DNA of 25,300 bases from SZUA-287 sp036397975. Its GTDB lineage: Bacteria > Bacteroidota > Ignavibacteria > UBA10030 > UBA6906. The translations under genes and the position numbers were made by a program. The stretch spans positions 1 to 25,300 of the forward strand of contig DASWHW010000105.1 of NCBI GenBank assembly GCA_036397975.1. Reading direction: 5' to 3'. The notes under the pieces are model-generated. The model was not told the DNA's origin. It worked only from the letters and a program-made list of their open reading frames with translations, and made no database searches. Positions 1 to 6,929 of the stretch are shown here, in pieces; position 1 is the first letter of the stretch; each line of letters starts with the position of its first letter.

Positions 1-1073
1 TGTGCGCCACGAACATTGTAATTCGTAGCCGTGATGACGACAACCATATCAAGATCGGGGAAAACCATTGCTTTGTTTCCGCCATTACCAGTCATGTAAT
101 AAGTAGGATATTTCTTTGTTCCCGACTTAAAACTTCTGAGCCACCACAAATAACTGTATTCTGTATCGTCGTCAATCTCTGCCTTAGGTGTGGTGGAAAC
201 CTTCACCCACTGCTGAGTTATGATCTGACGGCCATTCCAAACACCACCATTGAGGTAAAGTTGAGCCAGTTTAAGAAGGTCGCGGCTCCGCAAACTGAGC
301 CCTCCGCCTGTCATCGCAAGATCAAGAGGTGTGAATTGCCATTCTACCTTACTGATGCCGAGTGGATCAAACAAGTTTTTGGCAGCAAATGTCTGAACGC
401 TCATCCTTGTTGCTCGTTCCAACACACCGCCAAGCGTCACTGCCCCAGCAGTGCAGTAGCTGAAACTACGTCCGTATGGAGAATCTTTTGGCTTAGTAAC
501 CCAAGCAGGGAATCCCTTGACAGGCAGATCGAGCGTAAACTTTATCCAGTCCTCGATCAAATACATTCGCTCCTCATTGCCACGAGAAAAAGAATTGTTG
601 TCATCGCACTCAAGAGACGAACTCATAGTCAGAAAATCTTCCACCGTGATTTTCTCTTTGCGAGGATCTGGATTTTGGACGGGCATTTTGTCCTGAAAGA
701 ATCTGAAAACATTGGCATCGACCCCTGACAGCAGTCCCTTGTCGATGGCGATGCCTATGAGCATTCCTGTTACGGTCTTGGTGAGTGAGCGAGTGTTTCG
801 CAGACCGTTCGGCTCGTTGTCAAAGTAGGATTCGTGAATGAGTTTTCCGTGCCGTGCAACAAGAACGCTGGTGACGTTCTTAAAGTCTCCCTTTCGAATC
901 GCGCTATCCATTTGTGCTAAACGATTGGCTGACAAGCCAACAGACTCGGCATTGGCTATTCCCCAATCGCTTGCAGTAGGGTTGCTGAGCTGGACCTGAC
1001 CGAAAACGAACGGTGTGATCGAAATAGCACAGCAAGATATGACAATGATAAAGGATGTGATTTCGAAGCACAT
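1..1073 (-). CDS. Secreted beta-lactamase-fold serine hydrolase (3' end beyond window)
   Basis: The reverse strand is open from an ATG at 1073 to the window edge, giving 357 codons with no stop, so the C-terminus is missing. The first 26 residues form a hydrophobic signal peptide ending near FVFGQ, so the product should act in the periplasm or outside. Residues S96-L-T-K99 are the SxxK nucleophile/base pair of class C beta-lactamase-like hydrolases (COG1680), in the usual context after RNTR. The second motif is Y206-C-T within GRSFSYCTAGAV, where Y-S/A-N is commoner. A GNGG stretch followed by a VFPDLDMVVVIT strand fits the final strand of the fold. A GGAA run about 10 nt upstream could be the ribosome binding site. 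The family includes esterases, D-aminopeptidases and penicillin-binding-like proteins; the substrate cannot be told. It is the leftmost minus-strand gene and is separated from the next by 0.6 kb. Confidence 0.9.
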   Translation of the reverse strand, partial: MCFEITSFIIVISCCAISITPFVFGQVQLSNPTASDWGIANAESVGLSANRLAQMDSAIRKGDFKNVTSVLVARHGKLIHESYFDNEPNGLRNTRSLTKTVTGMLIGIAIDKGLLSGVDANVFRFFQDKMPVQNPDPRKEKITVEDFLTMSSSLECDDNNSFSRGNEERMYLIEDWIKFTLDLPVKGFPAWVTKPKDSPYGRSFSYCTAGAVTLGGVLERATRMSVQTFAAKNLFDPLGISKVEWQFTPLDLAMTGGGLSLRSRDLLKLAQLYLNGGVWNGRQIITQQWVKVSTTPKAEIDDDTEYSYLWWLRSFKSGTKKYPTYYMTGNGGNKAMVFPDLDMVVVITATNYNVRGA

Positions 1074-1140
1074 AAGACGGACTTCCTTTCAATGTATTGA
1101 TTTTGCCATTTCATTTGCTGCACCAAACTTAGAGCCAGTG

Positions 1141-1424
1141 GTGCATAACGTTCAGTGGCCACGCGCTCAACGAGTCAACGTTCATGCGTTCTTTCTCGTT
1201 GAGTCGTCGACCGTGCCGCACTCCCTACGGGTCTACGACCTCGTAGAGGATCGTAGATCGTAGAGGATCGTAGATCCATGCTTCTCTATCAAATGAGTGC
1301 GGCATGGAACGCCTGCTCACTCGACGAGTCGATCTACGATCTCGTAGAGAATCGTCGACCGTCTTTTTGGCGGAAGCACAACTAATTTTATACAGAGCTT
1401 CAACATAGCCATATCAAATGAGTG
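1141..1424. repeat. Nested-palindrome repeat element built on the heptamer TCGTAGA
   Basis: Several exact repeats interlock here. The heptamer TCGTAGA lies at 1241, 1251, 1258, 1268 and 1342, and its complement TCTACGA at 1232 and 1333. Two 17-bp units (1241-1257 and 1258-1274) are identical tandem copies. TCTACGA-2nt-TCGTAGA palindromes occur at 1232-1247 and 1333-1348; the second is enclosed by TCGACGA/TCGTCGA (1321-1327/1352-1358). TGCCGCACTC (1214-1223) pairs with GAGTGCGGCA (1295-1304), and CTCAACGAG (1166-1174) with CTCGTTGAG (1195-1203). TCGTCGACCGT is repeated directly at 1204 and 1352, and TATCAAATGAGTG at 1287 and 1412. The block is non-coding as far as I can see. It could be a REP- or MITE-like element, a cluster of regulator-binding sites, or a structured transcript. 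Confidence 0.75.
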
Positions 1425-1494
1425 AGCGTCGTTGTTGCTGCTGTTATGTGCCTGTAGCCGCCCCCTGATGAGATCGTGATGAATATCCCCTGTC

Positions 1495-1596
1495 TCATTT
1501 TCGAGGCAGCGGCTTTCTTCGGCGCCGGAAGAGTATCATATATTCTTTCTTTCGATCCAATTCCGGACTCAAGACCGTTGCCCGGGCCGTTGTCAT
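1495..1596 (-). CDS. Possible 33-residue basic small protein
   Basis: A 33-codon frame starts at ATG 1594-1596 and ends at TGA 1495-1497. A perfect GGAGG (1605-1609) lies 8 nt upstream, which is the main reason to list it. The product is strongly basic (11 Lys/Arg), with RKK at residues 15-17 and RRRRK at 24-28, and has no membrane segment or signal peptide. I do not recognise it. It lies about 95 bp after the stop of the FG-GAP gene on the same strand and could be its last cistron. A chance ORF with a chance ribosome binding site is quite possible. Confidence 0.3.
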   Translation of the reverse strand: MTTARATVLSPELDRKKEYMILFRRRRKPLPRK

Positions 1597-1690
1597 TCGT
1601 TTATCCTCCATTACATGATCAGTTCCAACTGCGATCCCCTACGGGAAATATGAGAGACAAAAGAGCAACAAGTCTTCAGGGCGAATCATC

Positions 1691-4600
1691 CTATTTCATC
1701 AATATCATTTTTCTAATGAGGCTGGATGTCTCATTACCCTGCGTTGAATTTGCCTCCAGCCTGTAGAAGTACACACCGCTGCTTACGATGCTACCATTCC
1801 ACTCGGCTGCAAAACGCCCGGCAGGTCGTTCCTCATCGACAAGCGTTGCCACAAGCTGGCCGAGTACGTTATACAGAGTCAGTCTCACGCGGCTTGCGTG
1901 TGGCAATGCGTACTCAATTCGCGTAACTGGGTTGAACGGGTTCGGGTAGTTTTGTGACAAAGTGAACGCCCTTGGCGTATCGCTTTCCGTACCAAGTGAG
2001 GTTTGCACCGGAGGCGATGGAGGCATTTCCTGTGTGGATTGAATGATGATGCGTCCTTCCGGCGAAGGTGAATTGGCGAGTACCAATTGTCCAGCCTGTG
2101 TCGTCCGAACCCAGTATCCCTTTCCGGGCTCGATGACCGATGCGGAAAAGTACGCCCCGTTATATCCGAAGAATTGTGATGTAATGATCCCCGGCGGGAT
2201 GGAGATGATGGTTGAATCCGCCACAGGCGCGGCGATCGATCCTATCATGTTCCAGCCCACGGCCACGGTGATTGTATCGAGATCAAGAATAAAACCAGCG
2301 ATAGAAACATTCTCGGCGGCATTGTAGCGCAGCCAGTAGCCTTCACCATTCATGAGAACGGGCCGGACAACGTACGACCCCTGATAGGCAAACGCATCAG
2401 AGACCGCGGTGGGGAAAAGGGTTGTCTTGGCATAGTCCGAAACGGTCAGCGGAACTGAAATCATGTTCCAGCCACCGATCATGGCGATGCTGGCTATGCT
2501 CATGACAGCAGCGGTTAGCTGCGGCGATGGCGCGCTTTCGTTCCCATGTATGTCAACGGTGGTGATGCGATAACGATAGACAACTCCGGAAACAGGGGGA
2601 CTGTCTGTAAGGCTGGTATCTGTTGTCACCGCGAGCAGGGTAGAATCGGAAAGAGGAAAGCCATCTGTTGTCGATCGATAAACTCTGTAATAACCAACAT
2701 CCGGATCGCTGTTGTTTGGATCCCAGCGCAGGCGCGAGATGTTGCCGCCCAGTGGAATCAGCTGTGCGTTTTGCGGTGGGATCGGCGAGAGATTATCGAC
2801 GCTGTGGCCGCTCATGATATTTGAGCGCCAATACTCGTTGACATTGGACGTGAGCGCGGTGACCCTGAAGAAGAAGGTTCCGCTGCTGTTCGAGGTTGAA
2901 TCAAATGGCGTCGGTGCAGTGTACAGGTATTGAGGATTCTGTCCTGCAGTGACATTCGCGATCTGCTCCCACTGGAACCCGCCGATTCCCGGAGGATAAC
3001 TCCGCTCTATCTTGTAGCTCGTCACTCGTCCAATGTTTCTTGCGTCATAGCCACTCCTGATCCACGCAAGACGTACATAACCTCCCTGATCAAACGGGAC
3101 ATCTTTGATTGAAGCGATGCGCGGGATGATTGGGGGAGAGGAAGAGAGATAAAGATATGCTCTCCCTGCATCTGCACCTCCTGCATCATTCCCATGCGCA
3201 CCCACAATCACGTCACTGTAGCCATCGACGTTTACATCGCCCGCTCCAGCAACGGAACGGTCAAATTCGTCAGCAGCTGTACCAATCATTGTCACATCAG
3301 CGCTATTGTCCATCGCAGCACCACCGAAATAGACATATGCGCGACCTGCACCACTGTTAAGGAAGCTCGCTCCCACAATCACATCACTGTAACCGTCGCC
3401 GTTCACATCACCCACACCAGCAACAGCAAAACCGAAAAAGTCATTCGGCGCAGCTCCGGCAAGCGTCACATCGGCAACGTCGTCCATGCTCGCACCTCCT
3501 AAGAAGATGTATGCCTGGCCAGCACCTGTGCCCCCGGCGTTATATGCCCCCACAATCACATCACTGTAACCATCGTCGTTCACGTCATCTGCACTCGCAA
3601 CGGAAGTGCCGAAAAAATCACTTGCTGCAGCGCCGGTAAGTGTTACATCGGCAATATTGTTCATGACTGCTCCCCCGAAATACACATAAGCACGTCCTGC
3701 ATTCACGCCGTCTACGTCATTCCCGGATGCACCAACAATCACATCGCTGTATCCATCGCCGTTCACATCACCGGTACCGGCAGCAGAAAAGCCGAAGAAG
3801 TCAGCGGCAGCAGCGCCGGTAAGGGTTACATCGGCAATACTGTTCATGACTGCTCCTCCAAAATACACATAAGCACGTCCTGCATTCACGCCGCCTGCGT
3901 CGTTCCCGTATGCACCAACAATCACATCGCTGTATCCATCGCCGTTCACATCACCCGAACCGGCAACAGAAAAGCCGAACCCATCACTCCCCGCCTCGCC
4001 AGTAAGTGTTACATCGGCAACGTTATCCATGCTTGTACCCCCGAAGAAGATGTATGCCATGTTAGCTATGTATGCTCCCACAATCACATCACCGTATCCA
4101 TCGCCGTTCACATCACCCGAACCGGCAACAGAAAAGCCAAACCAGTCAGTGGTAGCAACGCCAATCAGAGTCACATCGGCAGAGTTGTCCATTCCGACGC
4201 CTCCAAAGTAGATGTAGGCTTTGCCTGTGTCGAGGATGGTGGCGAGATAGGCGCCTACGACTATATCGTCAAATCCGTCGCCGTTCACATCGCCGGCTGA
4301 AGCAGCGGAAATACCCAGATTATCACCTGGTGCGCCGGTAAAGAATTCGTCCGGTACGTCCGTGCCCGTGAGCGAGTTGAGATAGACGTACGCCCGGCCG
4401 GCGTTTGAGCCTCCTGCATCGTTGAACTGCGCCCCTACCATCACGTCGCCATACCCATCACCGTTCACATCACCGGCACCGGCAACGGACCGACCAAAAC
4501 TATCATCTGCCGTTGCACCGGTCGTTATAACATCAGCAACGTTATCCATACTTGTGCTGACGAAGAAAATCAATGCTCGCCCCGCGTTATTTCCTCCGAC

Positions 4601-5791
4601 ATCATTGAAGGGAGAGCCGACAATCACATCGGCATACCCGTCGCCATTCACATCACCTGCACCAGCAACGGAGTAACCGAATTGGTCAAGGGCCGCAGCA
4701 CCTGTGAGGATGACATCAGCTATGTTGTCCATGCTTGCACTGCCAAAAAAAACATATGCACGGCCTGCATCAGCACCCCCTGCGTCGTTGTTCTGCGCCC
4801 CCACGATAACATCACTGTACCCGTCGCCGTTCACATCACCTGCACCGGCAACGGAGAAACCGAACCGGTCACTGGCCGCAACGGCCGTGAGTGTGACATC
4901 GGGGGTGTTGTCCATTGCCGCACCACCGAGGTAGATGTACGCTTTCCCTGCATCCGGAGCGCCAGCAAATGGGGCACCGACAATCACGTCGGAATACCCG
5001 TCGCCGTTCACATCGCCGGCAGAAGCAACGGAGACACCGAACAGGTCAGCAGCCGCAGCACCGGTAAGTGTGACATCGATAATACTGTTCATGATCGCGC
5101 CGCCAAAGTAGATGTAGGCTTTGCCTGTGGTGGCCAAATTTGCCCCGACGACTATATCTTGATACCCGTCGCCGTCCACATCGCCGGCAGAAGCAACGGA
5201 GATACCGAAATGGTCGCCTGCTGCAACGCCTGTGAGAATGACGTCGGCAATGGTCTTGATGATTGTGCCACCAAAGTAGATGTAGGCTTTGCCTGTATCT
5301 GTGGTGGTGGCCAGATTTGCCCCTACGACTATATCCTGATACCCGTCGCCGTTCACATCGCCGGCAGAGGCAACGGAGACACCGAATTGGTCGCCTGCTG
5401 CAACGCCTGTGAGAATGACGTCGGCAATGGTGTTGATGATTGTGCCACCAAAGTAGATATAGGCTCTACCGGCACTGTTTCCCCCCGCGTCATTGAATGG
5501 CGCGCCCACAATCACATCGGTATACCCGTCGCCGTTTACATCGCCCGCACTCGCCACAGAGAAACCAAACTGGTCACTCGCCACTGCGCCCGTGAAGAAG
5601 CGCTCGGTGATCGCGTTAATCTCGCCGCCTCCACTGCCACCCCCCGGCCCGTCGTTCTGTGTTTGATTGAAGAACGCGCGGGCAACCTGGTCAATGCGGC
5701 GAGTGTCCGGTCCGATAACTCTGTTTCCTAGTGCCAACAGCTCCGGTTCAAGGAGAAGTTGCACTAGGAGAAGCAAAAGCATGCGTTTCAT
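1691..5791 (-). CDS. T9SS-exported FG-GAP double beta-propeller surface protein, 1366 aa
   Basis: A signal peptide (about residues 1-20, Leu-rich) is followed by a short Gly-rich linker and 14 FG-GAP (integrin-alpha-type) repeats of 54-61 residues at about 63-884. Most carry a GDVNGDGYSDVIVGA core, a likely calcium loop. Fourteen repeats make two seven-bladed propellers. After these come a fibronectin-III-like region (about 885-1110), a region with two GWNMI...GYW segments, and a T9SS sorting domain (about 1275-1366, containing NYPNPFNP and ending in a basic KMILMK). The protein should be exported by Sec, passed through T9SS and released or surface-anchored; adhesion or glycan binding is a guess from the fold. 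Its ATG overlaps the stop of the upstream receiver gene (ATGA, 5788-5791), with AAAGG 7 nt before it, so translation is probably coupled. Met4 is an alternative start. Confidence 0.9.
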   Translation of the reverse strand: MKRMLLLLLVQLLLEPELLALGNRVIGPDTRRIDQVARAFFNQTQNDGPGGGSGGGEINAITERFFTGAVASDQFGFSVASAGDVNGDGYTDVIVGAPFNDAGGNSAGRAYIYFGGTIINTIADVILTGVAAGDQFGVSVASAGDVNGDGYQDIVVGANLATTTDTGKAYIYFGGTIIKTIADVILTGVAAGDHFGISVASAGDVDGDGYQDIVVGANLATTGKAYIYFGGAIMNSIIDVTLTGAAAADLFGVSVASAGDVNGDGYSDVIVGAPFAGAPDAGKAYIYLGGAAMDNTPDVTLTAVAASDRFGFSVAGAGDVNGDGYSDVIVGAQNNDAGGADAGRAYVFFGSASMDNIADVILTGAAALDQFGYSVAGAGDVNGDGYADVIVGSPFNDVGGNNAGRALIFFVSTSMDNVADVITTGATADDSFGRSVAGAGDVNGDGYGDVMVGAQFNDAGGSNAGRAYVYLNSLTGTDVPDEFFTGAPGDNLGISAASAGDVNGDGFDDIVVGAYLATILDTGKAYIYFGGVGMDNSADVTLIGVATTDWFGFSVAGSGDVNGDGYGDVIVGAYIANMAYIFFGGTSMDNVADVTLTGEAGSDGFGFSVAGSGDVNGDGYSDVIVGAYGNDAGGVNAGRAYVYFGGAVMNSIADVTLTGAAAADFFGFSAAGTGDVNGDGYSDVIVGASGNDVDGVNAGRAYVYFGGAVMNNIADVTLTGAAASDFFGTSVASADDVNDDGYSDVIVGAYNAGGTGAGQAYIFLGGASMDDVADVTLAGAAPNDFFGFAVAGVGDVNGDGYSDVIVGASFLNSGAGRAYVYFGGAAMDNSADVTMIGTAADEFDRSVAGAGDVNVDGYSDVIVGAHGNDAGGADAGRAYLYLSSSPPIIPRIASIKDVPFDQGGYVRLAWIRSGYDARNIGRVTSYKIERSYPPGIGGFQWEQIANVTAGQNPQYLYTAPTPFDSTSNSSGTFFFRVTALTSNVNEYWRSNIMSGHSVDNLSPIPPQNAQLIPLGGNISRLRWDPNNSDPDVGYYRVYRSTTDGFPLSDSTLLAVTTDTSLTDSPPVSGVVYRYRITTVDIHGNESAPSPQLTAAVMSIASIAMIGGWNMISVPLTVSDYAKTTLFPTAVSDAFAYQGSYVVRPVLMNGEGYWLRYNAAENVSIAGFILDLDTITVAVGWNMIGSIAAPVADSTIISIPPGIITSQFFGYNGAYFSASVIEPGKGYWVRTTQAGQLVLANSPSPEGRIIIQSTQEMPPSPPVQTSLGTESDTPRAFTLSQNYPNPFNPVTRIEYALPHASRVRLTLYNVLGQLVATLVDEERPAGRFAAEWNGSIVSSGVYFYRLEANSTQGNETSSLIRKMILMK
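3140..5605 (-). repeat. Fourteen tandem FG-GAP coding repeats, about 160-183 bp each
   Basis: This is the repeat tract inside the FG-GAP gene. Unit lengths, in residues from the N-terminus, are 54, 59, 56, 59, 61, 61, 61, 58, 54, 61, 61, 59, 58 and 60. Neighbouring units share long stretches of near-identical DNA, for example units 2 and 3, and 10 and 11. Units 7 and 14 both lack the usual YFGG end (YVYLNS and YLYLSS), and units 1 and 8 both begin with an (E/D)xFFTGA segment, marking two blocks of seven. The tract could gain or lose units by recombination and may collapse in short-read assembly. Confidence 0.9.
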
Positions 5792-6144
5792 GGTTGAACC
5801 TTTGGAGAGTGATGAATAAGATCGAGGAGCTGAGAGAGATCGTCTTTTAATACATATCCCACCGCGCCAGCTTCTTCAGCTTCTGCACGGAGGAATGAAT
5901 CGTTGTAGTTCGTTACGATAATGATGCGTGCGTTTGGAAAGGCAGAAGTGACCTCACGTGTGGCAGCGATGCCATCCATCGCTCCCATCCGGATATCCAT
6001 CAGTACCCAATCAGGTTTGTGCTTCCGGTACAATGCAAGCACTTCAGCTCCGTCGGCACACTCGATGAAATCCGGGCCCGCATCGACAAGCATCATCTTG
6101 ATCGTCTCCCGCATCCGGGGATTGTCGTCAGCAATAAGAATCAT
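5788..6144 (-). CDS. Stand-alone receiver-domain (CheY-like) response regulator, 118 aa
   Basis: The whole protein is one phosphoacceptor receiver domain: acidic pair D6-D7 (IADDN), phosphorylatable D50 (WVLMDIRMG), T78 (IIIVTNY) and K100 (GYVLKDD). All catalytic positions are intact, so phosphotransfer from a kinase is expected, but there is no DNA-binding or enzymatic output domain. It resembles the receiver half of the NarL-type regulator upstream (both contain an I-V/L-TNY stretch and a GYVLKD), suggesting the same kinase could serve both. Its stop overlaps the ATG of the FG-GAP gene by ATGA. No good ribosome binding site is visible; ATG 6144 was chosen because the receiver fold begins two residues later. 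Its role is unknown; it might act as a phosphate sink or by protein-protein contact. Confidence 0.88.
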   Translation of the reverse strand: MILIADDNPRMRETIKMMLVDAGPDFIECADGAEVLALYRKHKPDWVLMDIRMGAMDGIAATREVTSAFPNARIIIVTNYNDSFLRAEAEEAGAVGYVLKDDLSQLLDLIHHSPKVQP

Positions 6145-6203
6145 GGGACAAGCAAGGAATGTTATCTGAAGTATAAGGAGGGAATGAAGGAGAAGGAATA
6201 AAG

Positions 6204-6225
6204 GCAGCCACGTAATTATGGCTAC
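6204..6225 (-). terminator. Possible weak terminator after the NarL-type regulator
   Basis: Read on the minus strand, GTAGCCA pairs with TGGCTGC (one G-T wobble) around an 8-nt loop, followed by CTTTATTCC. It lies in the 122-bp gap between the two regulator genes. The stem is short and the T-run interrupted, so it would terminate only partly, if at all. Confidence 0.3.
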
Positions 6226-6266
6226 GGGGAAACACGTAGAACCGAAGGGGACGAACGGAGAGGCGT

Positions 6267-6929
6267 CTACTGATCGTGCAGGGCGGATTTGTTCTCGATA
6301 GCAAACTTGAGCAGGCTGTGGCTGCCGTGGATGTTCAGCTTCGTGGCAATGTTGGTACGGTGGGTTTCGACGGTGCGATAGCTGATATGAAGCTCGTCGG
6401 CAATCTCTTTGCTAGTGTTGTGTGTTCCAATCAACCGTAAGATGCGGCGCTCGGTGGGCGTGAGTGTTGCCAGCGAAGGGCGTTCTTGCAAAAGGGTCCT
6501 TGCGCGCTGGCTTCTCTTCGCGAGAAGGTCGGAGAGACCTGGACTGAAATAGTACCGTCCCATTGTTACCGCCCGAATTGCCTCGAGCGTATCGACCACA
6601 GCAGTGTCTTTGAGAACATATCCGCGTACACCGGCATCCATTGCTTCGTCGAACATCCGTTCATCTTTGTAATTCGTGAGGATGACAATTGCGACAAACG
6701 GACCATCCCGTTGGATGTGTTGCGCAATCTCCAGGCCGCTCATTCCCGGCATATTGATGTCGAGGATCGCTGCATCAGGTGCGCGTTCTTGAATCAGGGT
6801 GAGGGCCGCTTTCCCATCCCCGGCCTCACCCACAATCTTCATTGCGGCGTCTTCCTCGATCGCCTGGCGGAGTCCCTTCCGGAACAAAGGGTGATCGTCT
6901 GCCAGGATGAGATTGATGGAGGAGCTCAT
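6267..6929 (-). CDS. NarL/LuxR-type two-component response regulator, 220 aa
   Basis: Residues 5-125 form a receiver domain with D11-D12, phosphoacceptor D57 (AAILDINMPG), T85 and K107. Residues about 155-215 form a LuxR-type helix-turn-helix (LTPTERRILRLI, then SKEIADELHISYRTVETH). It should bind DNA as a dimer once phosphorylated. The frame is open further upstream, but ATG 6929 starts just before the receiver fold, overlaps the TGA of the kinase gene by 4 bp (ATGA), and has GAAGGG about 9 nt before it, so it is preferred over a 24-residue longer form. The pairing of a HisKA_3 kinase with a NarL-type regulator is the usual one, and the overlap makes them a cognate pair. Target genes are unknown; the downstream receiver and FG-GAP genes are natural candidates. 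Confidence 0.95.
   Translation of the reverse strand: MSSSINLILADDHPLFRKGLRQAIEEDAAMKIVGEAGDGKAALTLIQERAPDAAILDINMPGMSGLEIAQHIQRDGPFVAIVILTNYKDERMFDEAMDAGVRGYVLKDTAVVDTLEAIRAVTMGRYYFSPGLSDLLAKRSQRARTLLQERPSLATLTPTERRILRLIGTHNTSKEIADELHISYRTVETHRTNIATKLNIHGSHSLLKFAIENKSALHDQ

Larger units (their letters stand above)
1074..1690. other. 617-bp intergenic region between two minus-strand genes
   Basis: No long gene fits here. The stretch holds the upstream region of the serine hydrolase (1074-1140), a palindrome-rich repeat block (1141-1424, listed separately), a short ORF with a good ribosome binding site (1495-1596, listed separately), and about 95 bp after the stop of the FG-GAP gene in which I see no convincing terminator. 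No clear -10/-35 pair was found for the serine hydrolase. Confidence 0.6.

Noticed and set aside
261..728. Plus-strand open frame of 155 codons
   Set aside because: It is opposite the serine hydrolase, whose motifs are clear on the minus strand.
1141..1452. attC-like integron recombination site (GCATAAC at 1143 and GTTATGT at 1443)
   Set aside because: The distance of about 300 bp is far above usual attC length, the core sites do not match the consensus well, and the inner repeats do not form the paired L boxes. No integrase is in the window.
3140..5605. Regular repeats that could suggest a CRISPR or other non-coding array
   Set aside because: The period is 160-183 bp and all units are in one open frame encoding FG-GAP blades.
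4682..5731. Long plus-strand open frame of 349 codons
   Set aside because: It is the antisense of the FG-GAP repeats; the repetitive composition keeps stops out. It has no ribosome site and no recognisable domain.
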